Notes under the pieces: generated by a model | The model's input: the letters and a program-made list of their open reading frames with translations, nothing else | Told to the model about the DNA's origin: nothing | The model's database searches: none | Translations under genes and position numbers: made by a program | Shown: positions 46,347-55,679 of the stretch, in pieces | How the letters are laid out: each line of letters starts with the position of its first letter | Numbering within the stretch: the stretch's first letter is position 1 | DNA from: Breznakibacter xylanolyticus | GTDB taxonomy: Bacteria; Bacteroidota; Bacteroidia; Bacteroidales; Marinilabiliaceae | Direction of reading: 5' to 3' | NCBI RefSeq assembly: GCF_003254275.1 | Contig: NZ_QKZK01000001.1 | Location: 249,728-313,727, forward strand | Length of the DNA: 64,000 nt

Positions 46347-47873
46347 ATGAGCACGAAAGACGAATTTCTGAAACATATTACCGACGGATATGCCTGTAAG
46401 GGCGACCACATCATATTGGGCGCGGCCATGCTCGACGGCGAACCGTTGGCCGATGCCCATGTGCGCGTGCCCCTGAAAACCATGAACCGCCACGGCCTCA
46501 TTGCCGGCGCCACCGGAACGGGTAAAACCAAAACACTTCAGGTCATCTCCGAACAGTTGTCGCTGCAAGGGGTGCCCGTGTTGCTGATGGACGTGAAGGG
46601 CGACCTGAGCGGTGTGGCCATGCCGGGCACCGAAAAGCCCTTTATCACCGAGCGCCATGCCAAAATTGGCCTTCCCTATGCCACGCAAGGCTTCCCGGTG
46701 GAGTTGCTCACCATTTCGCAGCAAGAGGGGGTACGCTTGCGGGCCACCGTGTCGGAGTTTGGCCCCGTGCTGTTTTCGCGCATTCTCGATCTCAACGACA
46801 CTCAGGCCGGCATCGTGGCCATCATTTTTAAGTATTGCGACGATCATCACATGCCCCTGCTCGACCTCAAGGATTTTAAAAAGGTGATTCAGTTCATCAC
46901 CGACGATGGCCGTGCCGACATCGAAAAGGAGTATGGCAAACTCTCCACGGCATCTACCGGAACCATTTTGCGCAAAGTCATTGAGCTGGAGCAGCAGGGG
47001 GCCGACCGTTTTTTTGGTGAGTTGTCGTTTGATGTGGCCGATTTGATGCGCTTTGATGAGCGCGGCCTGGGCTACATCAACATCATGCGCCTGACCGACA
47101 TTCAGGACAAACCCAAGCTGTTTTCGACCTTTATGCTGAGCCTGCTGGCCGAGCTTTACAGCACAATGCCCGAGCGGGGCGATGCCGACAAGCCCGAGCT
47201 GGTTATTTTCATCGACGAGGCGCACCTCATCTTTAGTCAGGCCAGCGACACGTTGCTCGAGCAGATTGAAAACATCGTGAAGCTGATTCGCTCCAAGGGC
47301 ATCGGGGTGTATTTTGTGACGCAAAACCCCACGGATGTGCCCAACGGGGTGCTGGGGCAGTTGGGAATGAAGGTGCAGCACGCCCTGAGGGCCTTCACCG
47401 CGCAGGATCGCAAGGCCATCAAGCTCACGGCCGAGAATTACCCCCTGTCGCCCTACTACCAAACCGATGAGGTGCTCACGCAGTTGGGAACGGGTGAGGC
47501 GCTGGTGACGGTGCTCAACGAAAAGGGCATCCCCACGCCCCTGGCCGCCACCATGCTTAGGGCGCCCATGAGCCGCATGGACATTCTTACCGATGCCGAA
47601 ATGTCTCACATCAACAGCTCCTCCAAACTGGTGAAAAAATACGGGCAGGTCATCGACCGCGAGAGCGCCTTTGAGATGCTGAGCGCTAAAATGACCGCCA
47701 ACGAGCAGCAGGCCGCCCGCGAAAAACAGAACCGCGACGAAGCCCGTCAGTCCAAAACCACCACGCGCGGCACCGGCTCATCGCGTCAGCCCGTCGATCC
47801 GCTCATCAAGGTGCTCACCAGCCCCACCGTCATCAGGGGTGTGTTGGGTATTTTGAGCAAGGTGTTGAGGTGA
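46347..47873 (+). CDS. HerA-like ATPase, DUF853 family
   Basis: The 508-residue protein is a P-loop ATPase of the HerA/FtsK superfamily. Walker A is GLIAGATGTGKTKTLQVISE (about residues 46-60). Walker B is ELVIFIDEAHLIF near residue 290. The arginine-finger and sensor region is IRSKGIGVYFVTQNPTDVPN. DUF853 proteins are common in bacteria and their substrate is unknown. The frame is open further upstream into the repeat array, but the ATG at 46347 (MSTKDEFLKHITDG) is the family start. The C-terminal basic region is low-complexity. No nuclease (NurA) or other partner is adjacent. Confidence 0.88.
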   Translation: MSTKDEFLKHITDGYACKGDHIILGAAMLDGEPLADAHVRVPLKTMNRHGLIAGATGTGKTKTLQVISEQLSLQGVPVLLMDVKGDLSGVAMPGTEKPFITERHAKIGLPYATQGFPVELLTISQQEGVRLRATVSEFGPVLFSRILDLNDTQAGIVAIIFKYCDDHHMPLLDLKDFKKVIQFITDDGRADIEKEYGKLSTASTGTILRKVIELEQQGADRFFGELSFDVADLMRFDERGLGYINIMRLTDIQDKPKLFSTFMLSLLAELYSTMPERGDADKPELVIFIDEAHLIFSQASDTLLEQIENIVKLIRSKGIGVYFVTQNPTDVPNGVLGQLGMKVQHALRAFTAQDRKAIKLTAENYPLSPYYQTDEVLTQLGTGEALVTVLNEKGIPTPLAATMLRAPMSRMDILTDAEMSHINSSSKLVKKYGQVIDRESAFEMLSAKMTANEQQAAREKQNRDEARQSKTTTRGTGSSRQPVDPLIKVLTSPTVIRGVLGILSKVLR

Positions 47874-48071
47874 GAGGGGGGGGGGATGGCCCTTTCAATA
47901 TTGTATAGTCAAGAAGAAGATGCCTGATGATGAGATGATGAAAGACCCTTTGCGTTGCCGCACTATTGCATCGTGTGGCCTAATAACTTTGAAACACGGT
48001 TCAATCGTTCAATCGCAATGGGTATCCCCAATCGGATGCTGTCTATTTTGAACTCCTCCTCCTCCCATCAA

Positions 48072-48611
48072 CTATTCCACGTCTTCCTCCTCCACGCACT
48101 GCCACTCCACCACGCCATCCGATCCGCCAAATCGTTGCAGGGTGTGTATCTCCATGTCGATGAGGAAACCGATGCCATTTTCGTTGGCGTTGCGGGTGCA
48201 GCAGCCGTTGCAGTCCTTGTCGGAGCACACGTCGTACACCACCGCGTCAATCACGTGTTCGCCCTGGCGGATGCGGAGTGTTTTGAGGCGGTACTGATGG
48301 CCATGTTTCGAGTGGATGGCGATGATGTTGTGCGATTGCACCCATTCGGGCGTTTGCTGACCCTGCACAAAGGCAAACTGCCCCGCCCAGGTGCAGCCGT
48401 TGTACTCCACGCACTCGGGACTGCCCGGCTCGGGGTACGACACGTAGTGGGTGAGGTTGGCGCGGTGCCACGTGTTGTCGTTGCAGGCTTTGGGTGCTTG
48501 ACGATTCAGTATCGCACAGCCGGAGGCCATCCATAGCGTTGTCAGGGCGAGGGGCAAGCCCCTTAATCTTCTCAGGGAGGATTTTGGGGTGTTTTGTTTT
48601 AAATGTTGCAT
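48072..48611 (-). CDS. Cysteine-rich secreted lipoprotein, double-psi beta-barrel-like
   Basis: The 179-residue protein has a basic N-terminus, a lipobox (LWMASGCAIL), and a domain with LTHYVSYPEPGSPECVEYNG and CTWAGQFAFV. A paired-cysteine stretch follows (VYDVCSDKDCNGCCTRNANE). I recognise this as a family with barwin/RlpA-like double-psi barrel character, found in bacteria and some eukaryotes. A carbohydrate or peptidoglycan role is possible but unproven. The ATG at 48611 is preferred over a TTG at 48626. Confidence 0.6.
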   Translation of the reverse strand: MQHLKQNTPKSSLRRLRGLPLALTTLWMASGCAILNRQAPKACNDNTWHRANLTHYVSYPEPGSPECVEYNGCTWAGQFAFVQGQQTPEWVQSHNIIAIHSKHGHQYRLKTLRIRQGEHVIDAVVYDVCSDKDCNGCCTRNANENGIGFLIDMEIHTLQRFGGSDGVVEWQCVEEEDVE

Positions 48612-48623
48612 GCGGTATGTTAT

Positions 48624-48649
48624 CAAGTATCAAGACGCAAGTATCAAGA
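48624..48649. repeat. Short direct repeat
   Basis: CAAGTATCAAGA occurs at 48624-48635 and 48638-48649, a 14-bp period, in the intergenic region between divergent transcription units. Confidence 0.7.
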
Positions 48650-48779
48650 TGTGAGAGTCAGGTCGCAAGATTATGGATGGTTTTCATTATCCTTGGGAGT
48701 TTGGCTTGACGACTGTCATGATGTTTTTTTTATTACCTCTCCACTCCTAAACTCTTCCACTTCTCCACCCTTTCCTCCC

Positions 48780-51641
48780 TCACATATTCTGTAAGTAATC
48801 GGTCAGGTTGGTGTCGCGTGGCAAGTCCAGTTTTTTGCGCAGGCGATAACGGCTGATTTCGACCCCACGCACCGAAATGTTGAGCAGCGGGGCAATGTCC
48901 TTCGACACCAGGTTGAGTCGCAGGTAGGCGCATAGCTTTTTTTCGCTTTTGGTGAGTTGTGGAAATCGTTCGCTCAATTGTTTCATAAAGTTGTCGTGCA
49001 CCATGTCGAAGTTCTCCTCAAAGCGTTTCCAGTCATCGTCGTGCTCAATGTTTTCTTTGATTTTGATTTGCAGTTTTCGCAAGCGCGAGCGAGCCGACTC
49101 GAGTGTTTCGGCCGTGCAGCTCTTTTGCAGTTCCACGGTAATGTCGTTGAGTATTTCGTTTTTGCGCACCAGGTTCATCACCGTGTTGGCCAGTTCCTGC
49201 GATTTGCCTTTGAGTTCGTATTGCAGCTTGTCGGCCTGCAGTTGCATGATTTCTTTTTCGCGCTCGTGCGCATCCTGCATAAAGTGGGCTTTTTGCTCTT
49301 CCATTTGATGGTTTTTTACGGTCTCCACTTCCATGCGATTTTGGCGAATGCGTTGCCCGATGAGGTAATAAATCAGATACAGGAGGGTGGCCACAATGGT
49401 GAGGTAAGCCAGGTACATGGCTGTGGTGCGATACCAGGGGGGCAAAACGGTGAAGGCGATCGACGTGGTGTTGGTGGTTTTGTTGCCCCGGTGCACCGAC
49501 TGCAATTCAAACCGGTAATCCCCTTCGCGCAGTCCGGTAAATTCCTTCATTCCCGATGCCGGCAGGGGCAGCCAGGTGTCGTCGGTCGGGAGCAGCCGGT
49601 ACGAGGTGCCCACTTGCGGGTCGCTGCCAAAAGGGGCCGTAATGCATTCGATGCGCAGTGAGTTGTGGAGGTAAGGGATTGTCAAATCACGCCCATCGGG
49701 AGCCAGGTTGCTGAGCGCCCACACCAGCGAGTCGTGCGGCGTGGTGGTGTACACCTTGCGAATGGTATTGGCAAAGCCCTGCCGATGGGGCATGATGTGG
49801 CTGCGGTTAAAAAGGCTGAACCCATTTTCGTGACCCACGATGGCCGTTTCGCGATTGAGAATGCGGAGGTTTTCGAAGCCGTACAGCATGCCCTCTTCGA
49901 TGGCGGTGCGCTGGGCGTTGCCCGTGCGTACGTCTTTTATCTCCAGATGGTTGTCGCGTAGGTACCACAGTTCGTTTGAGCCGTCGCCCGGGTCGTGCAG
50001 TTTGGCGTAAAAGTGGTTGCCGTCGAGCTGCCGGTTGAGCGTGGTGTGTGGTTCCATGCGCCGTGTGGTGGGGTTTAGGCGGTAGATGCCTTTGGAGGTG
50101 GTGAAGACAATTTGGTTTTGTATTTTGAAGACCGAGATGTTGGTGTTTTCGGGAAAGCCTTCGTCAATGCCGTAAAACTCGGTCGATACCACCTTGTCGA
50201 GCCGGTCGTCAAAACGGAATCGGTACACACCCTTGAGTCCGTGGCTCATCCACACCGAGCCGTCGTTGTCCTGTTCAAACAGGCGGGCCGATTCGTCAAA
50301 ACCTTCAATTTTTTTCACCACCCACTGATCATCTTTTTGGGTGATGACATAAAAGCCGTTGTAGTTGCCGGCCAATATCCATTTGGGGTTTGGCAGATAT
50401 TTACGAAACATCCAAAAGCCGGCATCCCCGCTGATGCGACGGGCGGTGGTTCCTTCAATGATAAAAGCGCCCTGGTCGAGGCCGCAAAACAGCGTGCCGT
50501 CAATGTCGTCGAGCGTCCACACCTGCCCGGTGAGGTTGTCGATGGCCGGGAATTGACGGGGCGTTTCGGTCACCGGCACCGGCCAGGGTGCAACAAACAC
50601 GCCCTGGTTGGTGCCAATGTACAGTCGGTTGTCTTTCACCAGCGCCGTGTACCCTGCGCCGCGCGAGTTGGTTTGCCCATACAGGCTGGTGAGGGGCGAG
50701 GTGAGCGACACGTGGGTGATGCCATTGTCGAGCGACAGCCACAGGTCGCCGTTCTTGTCGAAGGTGAGTCCCAGCACGGTGTTGTTTTGCAGTCCTGCCT
50801 GATGGTTGATGAAACGGGGCGAGGAGCCGTCGCGGTTCATCACCACGAGGCCGTTTTGAATGGTTCCCAGTGCGAGGGTGTTGTCGTGGGCGGCCATACA
50901 AAAAAAGGTGTTGCCCTTGATGTGCGTGTCGGCTGGGGTACTCCAGCGCTCCAAGCGGTTCTGGTGGTAAAGGTACAGACCGTCGTTTTTAGTGGCCACC
51001 AGCAGGCTGCCGTCGGGGTTGGCCACCAGGCCGCAGATGCGTTTGTGGGTAAATCCCTCGGTGTTGGGCAGGGCAAAAAAGTTGGTTCCCGAAAGGATGA
51101 AGATGCCCCCGGCGTTGGCCATGTAAATGGTGCCATTGATGGCCGTGGTAAAGTCGATTTTATGGGTCGATGACGTCATGCTGAGCGGTTCATTGGCCAG
51201 ATGCTTGTAGATGGCGTAGTCGGTTTGGAAATAGACGGCCTCGTCGATGGCCATGATTTGCCACACGTTGCCAAAGGCGTTTTGGTGGGGTGGGAGTGAG
51301 GTCGATAGGGAGTGGTAGCGCAGATGGGCTTTGTCGTCGGGGGTGTAAAAGCCAAACTCGTTGTATCCGCCGCCATAGATGCGCCCGTTTTTGTCAATCT
51401 CGATGGCGCGCACGTTGCTGTAGTTGCTCACCGGGTAGGTGGTCCAGTGGATGCCGTCGAACTCCAGCACGCCATAGTTATTGGCAAAATAAAGCCAGTT
51501 GTTGGCATGCTGCCGGGCACCCCAGTTTTGGGCGCCCGAGCCGTAGTCGGCTTTGGTAAAGTTGGTCAGCTTCAGGTTCCATTGAGCCATGGCCGGCAGG
51601 CCGGCCATCAGCATCAGGCATAACAGGACTATCGTTCTCAT
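48780..51641 (-). CDS. Membrane-spanning LuxR-type regulator with two-component-sensor-like propeller
   Basis: The 953-residue protein has a signal peptide, about 680 residues of beta-propeller repeats of the Reg_prop type (NVRAIEIDKNGRIYGGGYNE; NTVLGLTFDKNGDLWLSLDN), a Y_Y_Y-type domain (about 650-725) and one membrane helix (about 735-760). A cytoplasmic coiled coil follows, then a LuxR-type HTH at the end (LTKSEKKLCAYLRLNLVSKD, then ISVRGVEISRYRLRKK). It lacks kinase and receiver domains, so it likely acts as a one-piece transmembrane transcription factor. The same design is used by sugar-sensing regulators of polysaccharide loci. Its place before three GH16 genes suggests it controls them. 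Confidence 0.88.
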   Translation of the reverse strand: MRTIVLLCLMLMAGLPAMAQWNLKLTNFTKADYGSGAQNWGARQHANNWLYFANNYGVLEFDGIHWTTYPVSNYSNVRAIEIDKNGRIYGGGYNEFGFYTPDDKAHLRYHSLSTSLPPHQNAFGNVWQIMAIDEAVYFQTDYAIYKHLANEPLSMTSSTHKIDFTTAINGTIYMANAGGIFILSGTNFFALPNTEGFTHKRICGLVANPDGSLLVATKNDGLYLYHQNRLERWSTPADTHIKGNTFFCMAAHDNTLALGTIQNGLVVMNRDGSSPRFINHQAGLQNNTVLGLTFDKNGDLWLSLDNGITHVSLTSPLTSLYGQTNSRGAGYTALVKDNRLYIGTNQGVFVAPWPVPVTETPRQFPAIDNLTGQVWTLDDIDGTLFCGLDQGAFIIEGTTARRISGDAGFWMFRKYLPNPKWILAGNYNGFYVITQKDDQWVVKKIEGFDESARLFEQDNDGSVWMSHGLKGVYRFRFDDRLDKVVSTEFYGIDEGFPENTNISVFKIQNQIVFTTSKGIYRLNPTTRRMEPHTTLNRQLDGNHFYAKLHDPGDGSNELWYLRDNHLEIKDVRTGNAQRTAIEEGMLYGFENLRILNRETAIVGHENGFSLFNRSHIMPHRQGFANTIRKVYTTTPHDSLVWALSNLAPDGRDLTIPYLHNSLRIECITAPFGSDPQVGTSYRLLPTDDTWLPLPASGMKEFTGLREGDYRFELQSVHRGNKTTNTTSIAFTVLPPWYRTTAMYLAYLTIVATLLYLIYYLIGQRIRQNRMEVETVKNHQMEEQKAHFMQDAHEREKEIMQLQADKLQYELKGKSQELANTVMNLVRKNEILNDITVELQKSCTAETLESARSRLRKLQIKIKENIEHDDDWKRFEENFDMVHDNFMKQLSERFPQLTKSEKKLCAYLRLNLVSKDIAPLLNISVRGVEISRYRLRKKLDLPRDTNLTDYLQNM

Positions 51642-51980
51642 GGGCGGGGGCGATGTGGATGGTTGATAACAGTGCGCGAGTGGAACAGCAGGGAGGGGGA
51701 GGTGAGCCGAAATTAGTTAAAAAAGATGAAATTGGTGTGGTGGCCTGATGGTGATAATATTCATTGAAAACTACTATATAACTCTTTGAGTTATCTGCTT
51801 TGTTATTTAAACGCATGGCGCAACAAAATAACTCAGCGCCTTCGGGCCTCAGCGTTTATTTTGACTCTGTGTTCATTGATAACTCCATGTTCTTTTTAAA
51901 ACGCTGATCGATCCCTTGTATAACTAAAAACGTGCAAGTCGTATTTCGATATGCACGTTTTTTACAAAGCTGGCAAAGCG
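51642..51980. other. 339-bp intergenic region
   Basis: It holds the terminator of the first GH16 gene (51926-51963) and a repeat-like stretch at 51831-51866 with CTCAGCGCC and CCTCAGCG around TTCGGG, similar to scattered repeats in other genomes. No gene is seen. Confidence 0.55.
51926..51963 (-). terminator. Terminator of the first GH16 gene
   Basis: AAAAACGTGCA and TGCACGTTTTT form a long stem; both sides carry A/T runs. It lies 18 bp past the GH16 stop codon on the minus strand. Confidence 0.85.
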
Positions 51981-53120
51981 TTATAGTTTCACGAGTTTGT
52001 GGGTCTCGTTGGTGTGATTTTTATAAGCGATGCGCAACAAATAGAGACCCGCGCTAAGCGATGTGAGGTCGATGCGATTGGTCGAAGGGGTGATTTTCTG
52101 CACCATTTCACCTTTGAGCGAGACGATGGCCACCTCGTCCATCTGTTCAAAATCGTCGAGCATCACATGGTCGATGACGGGGTTGAGATGGACGTTTTTT
52201 TTTGATGTGGCAGCATCGGGGGTAATGGCATTGCTTTGGCCGGGTACGTTAAGCACTTCATTGACCGTTCCCTGTTGATAGATGCGCACATAGTCGATGT
52301 ACATTTTGGCAGCTGTGCCGTTGGCATCCAGCGCGGTGACTTTGTTGATGTCCCAAATTCCGGGGAAGTTGCCGCCTACGGCCAGGTTCAGCAAAATGTG
52401 AAAGGGCTTGTGAAAGTAATGGCCAGGGTCGTTGAGCGTGGCTGTATTGGTGATGGCCATCTCGTAGTAGGGTGCCACGTTGGGGTTTTTGTCCTGATCG
52501 AGGTACATTTTGATGGCGGTTTCGGTCCACACCAGGGTGAACAAATGAAAGCCTTCCTGGATGGAGGTGGGCCAGGTTGTTTCTTTGGCATACATGGGGT
52601 GATTTTGCCAGCTTGGTCCCCAGTGACAGGCGCCGTTGAACAATCGGTCTTGTGTCCCGTTGGTAATGCCGCTGGCATGTCCCATTTCGAGAATGTCGGT
52701 TTCGCCGCACTGTGGCCAGCCCACGGTCGCAATGTCCTCGCCCATCATCCAAAATGCCGGCCAAAGGCCGTTGGCTGTGTGGGGCAGGTGAATGCGGGCT
52801 TCTATCTTGCCATAGCGGCACGACACTTTATTTTGCGTCACCACCCGTCCCGATGTGCATGTCTTGTTGAGATAGTTTTCGCGTTTGGCGTTCAGCACCA
52901 GGCAACTCACATTTTCGGTGGGATGGTTCTCTATCGAAATGTTTTCCCGTCGGTAGTATTGCAGTTCGTTGTTGCCCCCGCCATCGCCATTCACCTGAAT
53001 GGTCCAGAAGGTTTCGTTGAGGGCGGGTTCGTCAAATTGGTCTTCCCACACCAGTTGATAATTCTGTGCCCCGCTCATCAGGGGAAGCATCAGTAGGCTC
53101 GCGGCCAGTAGTTTTTTCAT
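51981..53120 (-). CDS. GH16 beta-glucanase with T9SS C-terminal signal (1 of 3)
   Basis: The 379-residue protein has a signal peptide (MKKLLAASLLMLPLMSGAQ), a GH16 domain (about 20-285) and a C-terminal beta-sandwich of about 75 residues ending YLLRIAYKNHTNETHKLVKL, typical of type IX sorting. The catalytic motif is ETDILEMG, with E140 as nucleophile, D142 as helper and E145 as acid/base. This is the laminarinase-like ExDxxE form, in which the usual isoleucine after the first E is threonine. Likely substrates are beta-1,3- or mixed-linkage glucans. Start at ATG 53120. Confidence 0.88.
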   Translation of the reverse strand: MKKLLAASLLMLPLMSGAQNYQLVWEDQFDEPALNETFWTIQVNGDGGGNNELQYYRRENISIENHPTENVSCLVLNAKRENYLNKTCTSGRVVTQNKVSCRYGKIEARIHLPHTANGLWPAFWMMGEDIATVGWPQCGETDILEMGHASGITNGTQDRLFNGACHWGPSWQNHPMYAKETTWPTSIQEGFHLFTLVWTETAIKMYLDQDKNPNVAPYYEMAITNTATLNDPGHYFHKPFHILLNLAVGGNFPGIWDINKVTALDANGTAAKMYIDYVRIYQQGTVNEVLNVPGQSNAITPDAATSKKNVHLNPVIDHVMLDDFEQMDEVAIVSLKGEMVQKITPSTNRIDLTSLSAGLYLLRIAYKNHTNETHKLVKL

Positions 53121-53132
53121 ATGTTTAATTTT

Positions 53133-53287
53133 AAGCCCCCTCAATCCCCCAAGGGTGACTTTGGAACGCTATGTTGTTAATTCTTTTATTTAATGTACTT
53201 CTGCACTTTAAATCCCCCTAATACCCCCGAAGTGCAACTTTAGGGATGTTGTGTCTTTAATTACTTCATTTAATGTGCTTCTGCACT
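53133..53287. repeat. Imperfect tandem duplication between GH16 genes
   Basis: Two copies of about 77 bp (53133-53209 and 53210-53287) each start with CCCCC blocks, then an AGGG or AAGTG stretch and ACTTT, and end in TTTAATGTRCTTCTGCACT. The C-rich head resembles short repeats often seen in Bacteroidota intergenic DNA. No coding potential is seen. Confidence 0.75.
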
Positions 53288-53327
53288 CTTGCACTCATGC
53301 CCTTTCGCACTCTTTCCGCACTTCTAC

Positions 53328-54410
53328 TCACCGTTTCACGAATTTCCTCACATGCACCTTGTTGTCAGTAAATCCTTTCACCAGGTAGATTCCGTTTGGC
53401 AGGTCGTCGGTTTGTATGCCGTCGGGTGAGGGGGGGATGAGGGTTTGCAGGCATTGCCCCCTCAGGTTGAGGATGTCAACGCGCTTGAGTAAAGCTGTTT
53501 CGTTGGCCAGATCGATGGTGAGGGTTTGTGTGGTGGCATTGTGTGTCACCCTCAGGTCATCGTTCGGGCGTTCGGGCACCGACGAGGCGTTTGATTTTTG
53601 GTACACCCTCACCCAGTCAATCTCGGCCGTCATGGGGAACACGGTGGAGGCATCGGGTGCACCCGAATAACTGCCGCCTACCCCGGTGCTCAAAATCAGG
53701 AATTGGGGTTTGTGAAACGGTTCGTAGTCCATGGGGTTAAAGATGAATCGTTTGAAATAGTAATGGTCATCAACATAAAACCAGATGTAGTCCGGTGTCC
53801 ATTCTATGCCAAAGATGTGAAAGTCGTTATGGTACTTTTGATTATCGGGTAGCGTGTAGTTGCCCTGGCTTTGGGCATGTTGTCCGCCATTGCTGTAGTG
53901 CAGGGTGCCAATGTTGTAGCTGGGTGTTTTGCCGGTGTTTTCCATGATGTCGATTTCGCCGCATCGGGGCCAGGCGAACCCTCGTGTTTGAAAGTTATCG
54001 CCCAGCGTCCAAAAGGCAAATCCCAGTCCCTGCGTATCCACGCCTTTGATGCGAGCCTCAATTCGTCCGTAGAGAAACGATTGTTTGCCAAAGCTGATGA
54101 GCCGTCCACTGGTATAGGGGAGTGTTGCGTTGCCATCGGGAGCGCCATCGTTGCGCAGCGTGAGTTTGAGGGTGCCGTTGTCTACCTTCACGTTTTTTTC
54201 GGTGTCGGTGGCATAGTCGAGTTGCCCGGTGCCCCAGCCACCGTTGCCGCGTCCGGTTTCGCATGTCCAGTTGTCGGGGTTGAGGCTGGTGCCGTCAAAC
54301 TCGTCGAACCACACCAGGCGGTAGTCGGTGGATTGTGCATGGAACGATTGAGGCATGAAGAGCAACCCAATTTCAAGGGTAATCGCCAGTATTGGATTAC
54401 GGAAATTCAT
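53328..54410 (-). CDS. GH16 beta-glucanase with T9SS C-terminal signal (2 of 3)
   Basis: The 360-residue protein has a signal peptide (IGLLFMPQSFHAQ), a GH16 domain with RCGEIDIMENTG (E152, D154, E157), and a C-terminal sorting domain ending GIYLVKGFTDNKVHVRKFVKR. The fold start LVWFDEFDGTSLNPDNWTCE is typical. It differs clearly from its neighbours, so the three copies are old paralogues rather than a recent duplication. It is 26 bp downstream of the third GH16 gene, probably co-transcribed. Confidence 0.9.
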   Translation of the reverse strand: MNFRNPILAITLEIGLLFMPQSFHAQSTDYRLVWFDEFDGTSLNPDNWTCETGRGNGGWGTGQLDYATDTEKNVKVDNGTLKLTLRNDGAPDGNATLPYTSGRLISFGKQSFLYGRIEARIKGVDTQGLGFAFWTLGDNFQTRGFAWPRCGEIDIMENTGKTPSYNIGTLHYSNGGQHAQSQGNYTLPDNQKYHNDFHIFGIEWTPDYIWFYVDDHYYFKRFIFNPMDYEPFHKPQFLILSTGVGGSYSGAPDASTVFPMTAEIDWVRVYQKSNASSVPERPNDDLRVTHNATTQTLTIDLANETALLKRVDILNLRGQCLQTLIPPSPDGIQTDDLPNGIYLVKGFTDNKVHVRKFVKR

Positions 54411-54436
54411 GGCTTAGATGGTATGAATGTAAGTGG

Positions 54437-55480
54437 TCAGTTTTTGATGATTCGTTGCGTGGTGATGGTTTCGTTTTGATGCACTTTAAGCAGGTAAATG
54501 CCTTTAGGGAGATGGGTTACAGGCATTGTTTGGCCTGTTTGCAGTGTAGTATGGCTCACCAAGTATCCCATGCTGTCAAATAGTTCGGCTCGACAGGGCG
54601 ATGAGGTGTTGATGGTCAGTTTGTCGGTGCAGGGATTTGGATAGGCGAAAATGTTGTTGGAGGGATGGCTCGCGATGGGCGTGATGTTGGCGCGATACAC
54701 GTTGACGTAGTCCACTTTCATTTGCACTGAGCTGTTGAAAATGTCGTTGTTGACGACCCCTCCCATGGTTCCGCCCAAAGCCAGGTTGAAGATGATGAAG
54801 AAGTCTTTGTCGAAAGGCCAGCCGCGCCAGTCTTCGGTGAAGTTTCTAAAAAAGGTGGCTCTCACCTGGCCATCAAAGGTGAATCGAATGCGGTCGTTGA
54901 GCCATTCCACACCATAAAGGTGAAATTGGTTTTCCACGCCATCTTCGTAAATCTTACTATGAAGGTTCTGTCCGTTGGTGCCGTTGCGATAGTAGGTGTG
55001 CGTGGCAAATGATATCATGGTTGGGTCAGCCCCCACGTGTTCCATGATGTCAATTTCGCCACTTCGGGGCCAGTTCCCGTAATAGCTGTCGTTGGGCATC
55101 ATCCAAAATGCAGGCCATGTGCCGGCACCGGCCGGGAGACTGATGCGGGCTTCTATTTTTCCGTAACAGGTCTTTACTTTGTTCTTAGTGGTGATGCGTG
55201 CCGAGGTGTAGTTACGTGTTGGCGCCGCAGTGGGATATCCCTCTTTACGTGCTTCGATGATGAGATACCCGTTTTCGATCCGCACGTTTTGGGTTCGATC
55301 GGTGTAGTATTGCAGCTCGTTGTTACCCCATCCATTTCCCCCTTGTTCATAGTTCCAATGGTCGTGGTTTAGGGTATTTCCGTCAAATTGATCGCTCCAT
55401 ACCAGTTGATAGCCTTCTTGGGCAAAGGTGGTCAACAGGCTCAGGGTAAGGGTGGTCAACAGGGTTGCAATTGTTTTCAT
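54437..55480 (-). CDS. GH16 beta-glucanase with T9SS C-terminal signal (3 of 3)
   Basis: The 347-residue protein has a signal peptide (MKTIATLLTTLTLSLLTTFAQ), a GH16 domain with SGEIDIMEHVG (E142, D144, E147) and a T9SS-like domain (FAYPNPCTDKLTINTSSPCR to GIYLLKVHQNETITTQRIIKN). EIDIMEHVG is the classic laminarinase form. The frame is open upstream, but the ATG at 55480 begins the signal peptide. It is the first gene of the GH16 series. Confidence 0.92.
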   Translation of the reverse strand: MKTIATLLTTLTLSLLTTFAQEGYQLVWSDQFDGNTLNHDHWNYEQGGNGWGNNELQYYTDRTQNVRIENGYLIIEARKEGYPTAAPTRNYTSARITTKNKVKTCYGKIEARISLPAGAGTWPAFWMMPNDSYYGNWPRSGEIDIMEHVGADPTMISFATHTYYRNGTNGQNLHSKIYEDGVENQFHLYGVEWLNDRIRFTFDGQVRATFFRNFTEDWRGWPFDKDFFIIFNLALGGTMGGVVNNDIFNSSVQMKVDYVNVYRANITPIASHPSNNIFAYPNPCTDKLTINTSSPCRAELFDSMGYLVSHTTLQTGQTMPVTHLPKGIYLLKVHQNETITTQRIIKN

Positions 55481-55619
55481 ACGATTGTAATATAACCTAT
55501 AGAAGGCTGTGTAGGTGAATTGTTTGTTTTTCATCGGAGTGATGCTCCATTGGGATGCTTTAGAAGAATACTCATCCTATCAACCTCATCTTTGTGAATG
55601 GCTTATTCGCAATTGAAGG

Positions 55620-55663
55620 GAACGCAACGCCGCATGCACCGGATGGGGGTCGGCGTTGCGTTC
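55620..55663. repeat. Strong hairpin without T tract
   Basis: GAACGCAACGCCG and CGGCGTTGCGTTC are exact 13-bp complements around an 18-nt loop, just past the stop codon of the minus-strand gene at 55680. No T run follows, so it may stabilise an mRNA end or act in another way. Confidence 0.75.
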
Positions 55664-55679
55664 ATGAATGGAGAGGGGA

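Noticed and set aside
46299..47609. 436-codon minus-strand open frame
   Set aside because: It lies opposite the HerA-like gene, whose plus-strand product has clear Walker motifs; the antisense frame is histidine- and glycine-rich, as is usual for shadows of GC-rich genes.
46347..47873. HerA-like ATPase as part of an anti-phage system
   Set aside because: No nuclease, SIR2 or other effector partner is adjacent, and DUF853 ATPases are widespread as single genes; a defence role would be speculation.
50112..51173. 353-codon plus-strand open frame
   Set aside because: Shadow of the propeller regulator on the minus strand.
52236..53096. 286-codon plus-strand open frame
   Set aside because: Shadow of the first GH16 gene; no recognisable domain.
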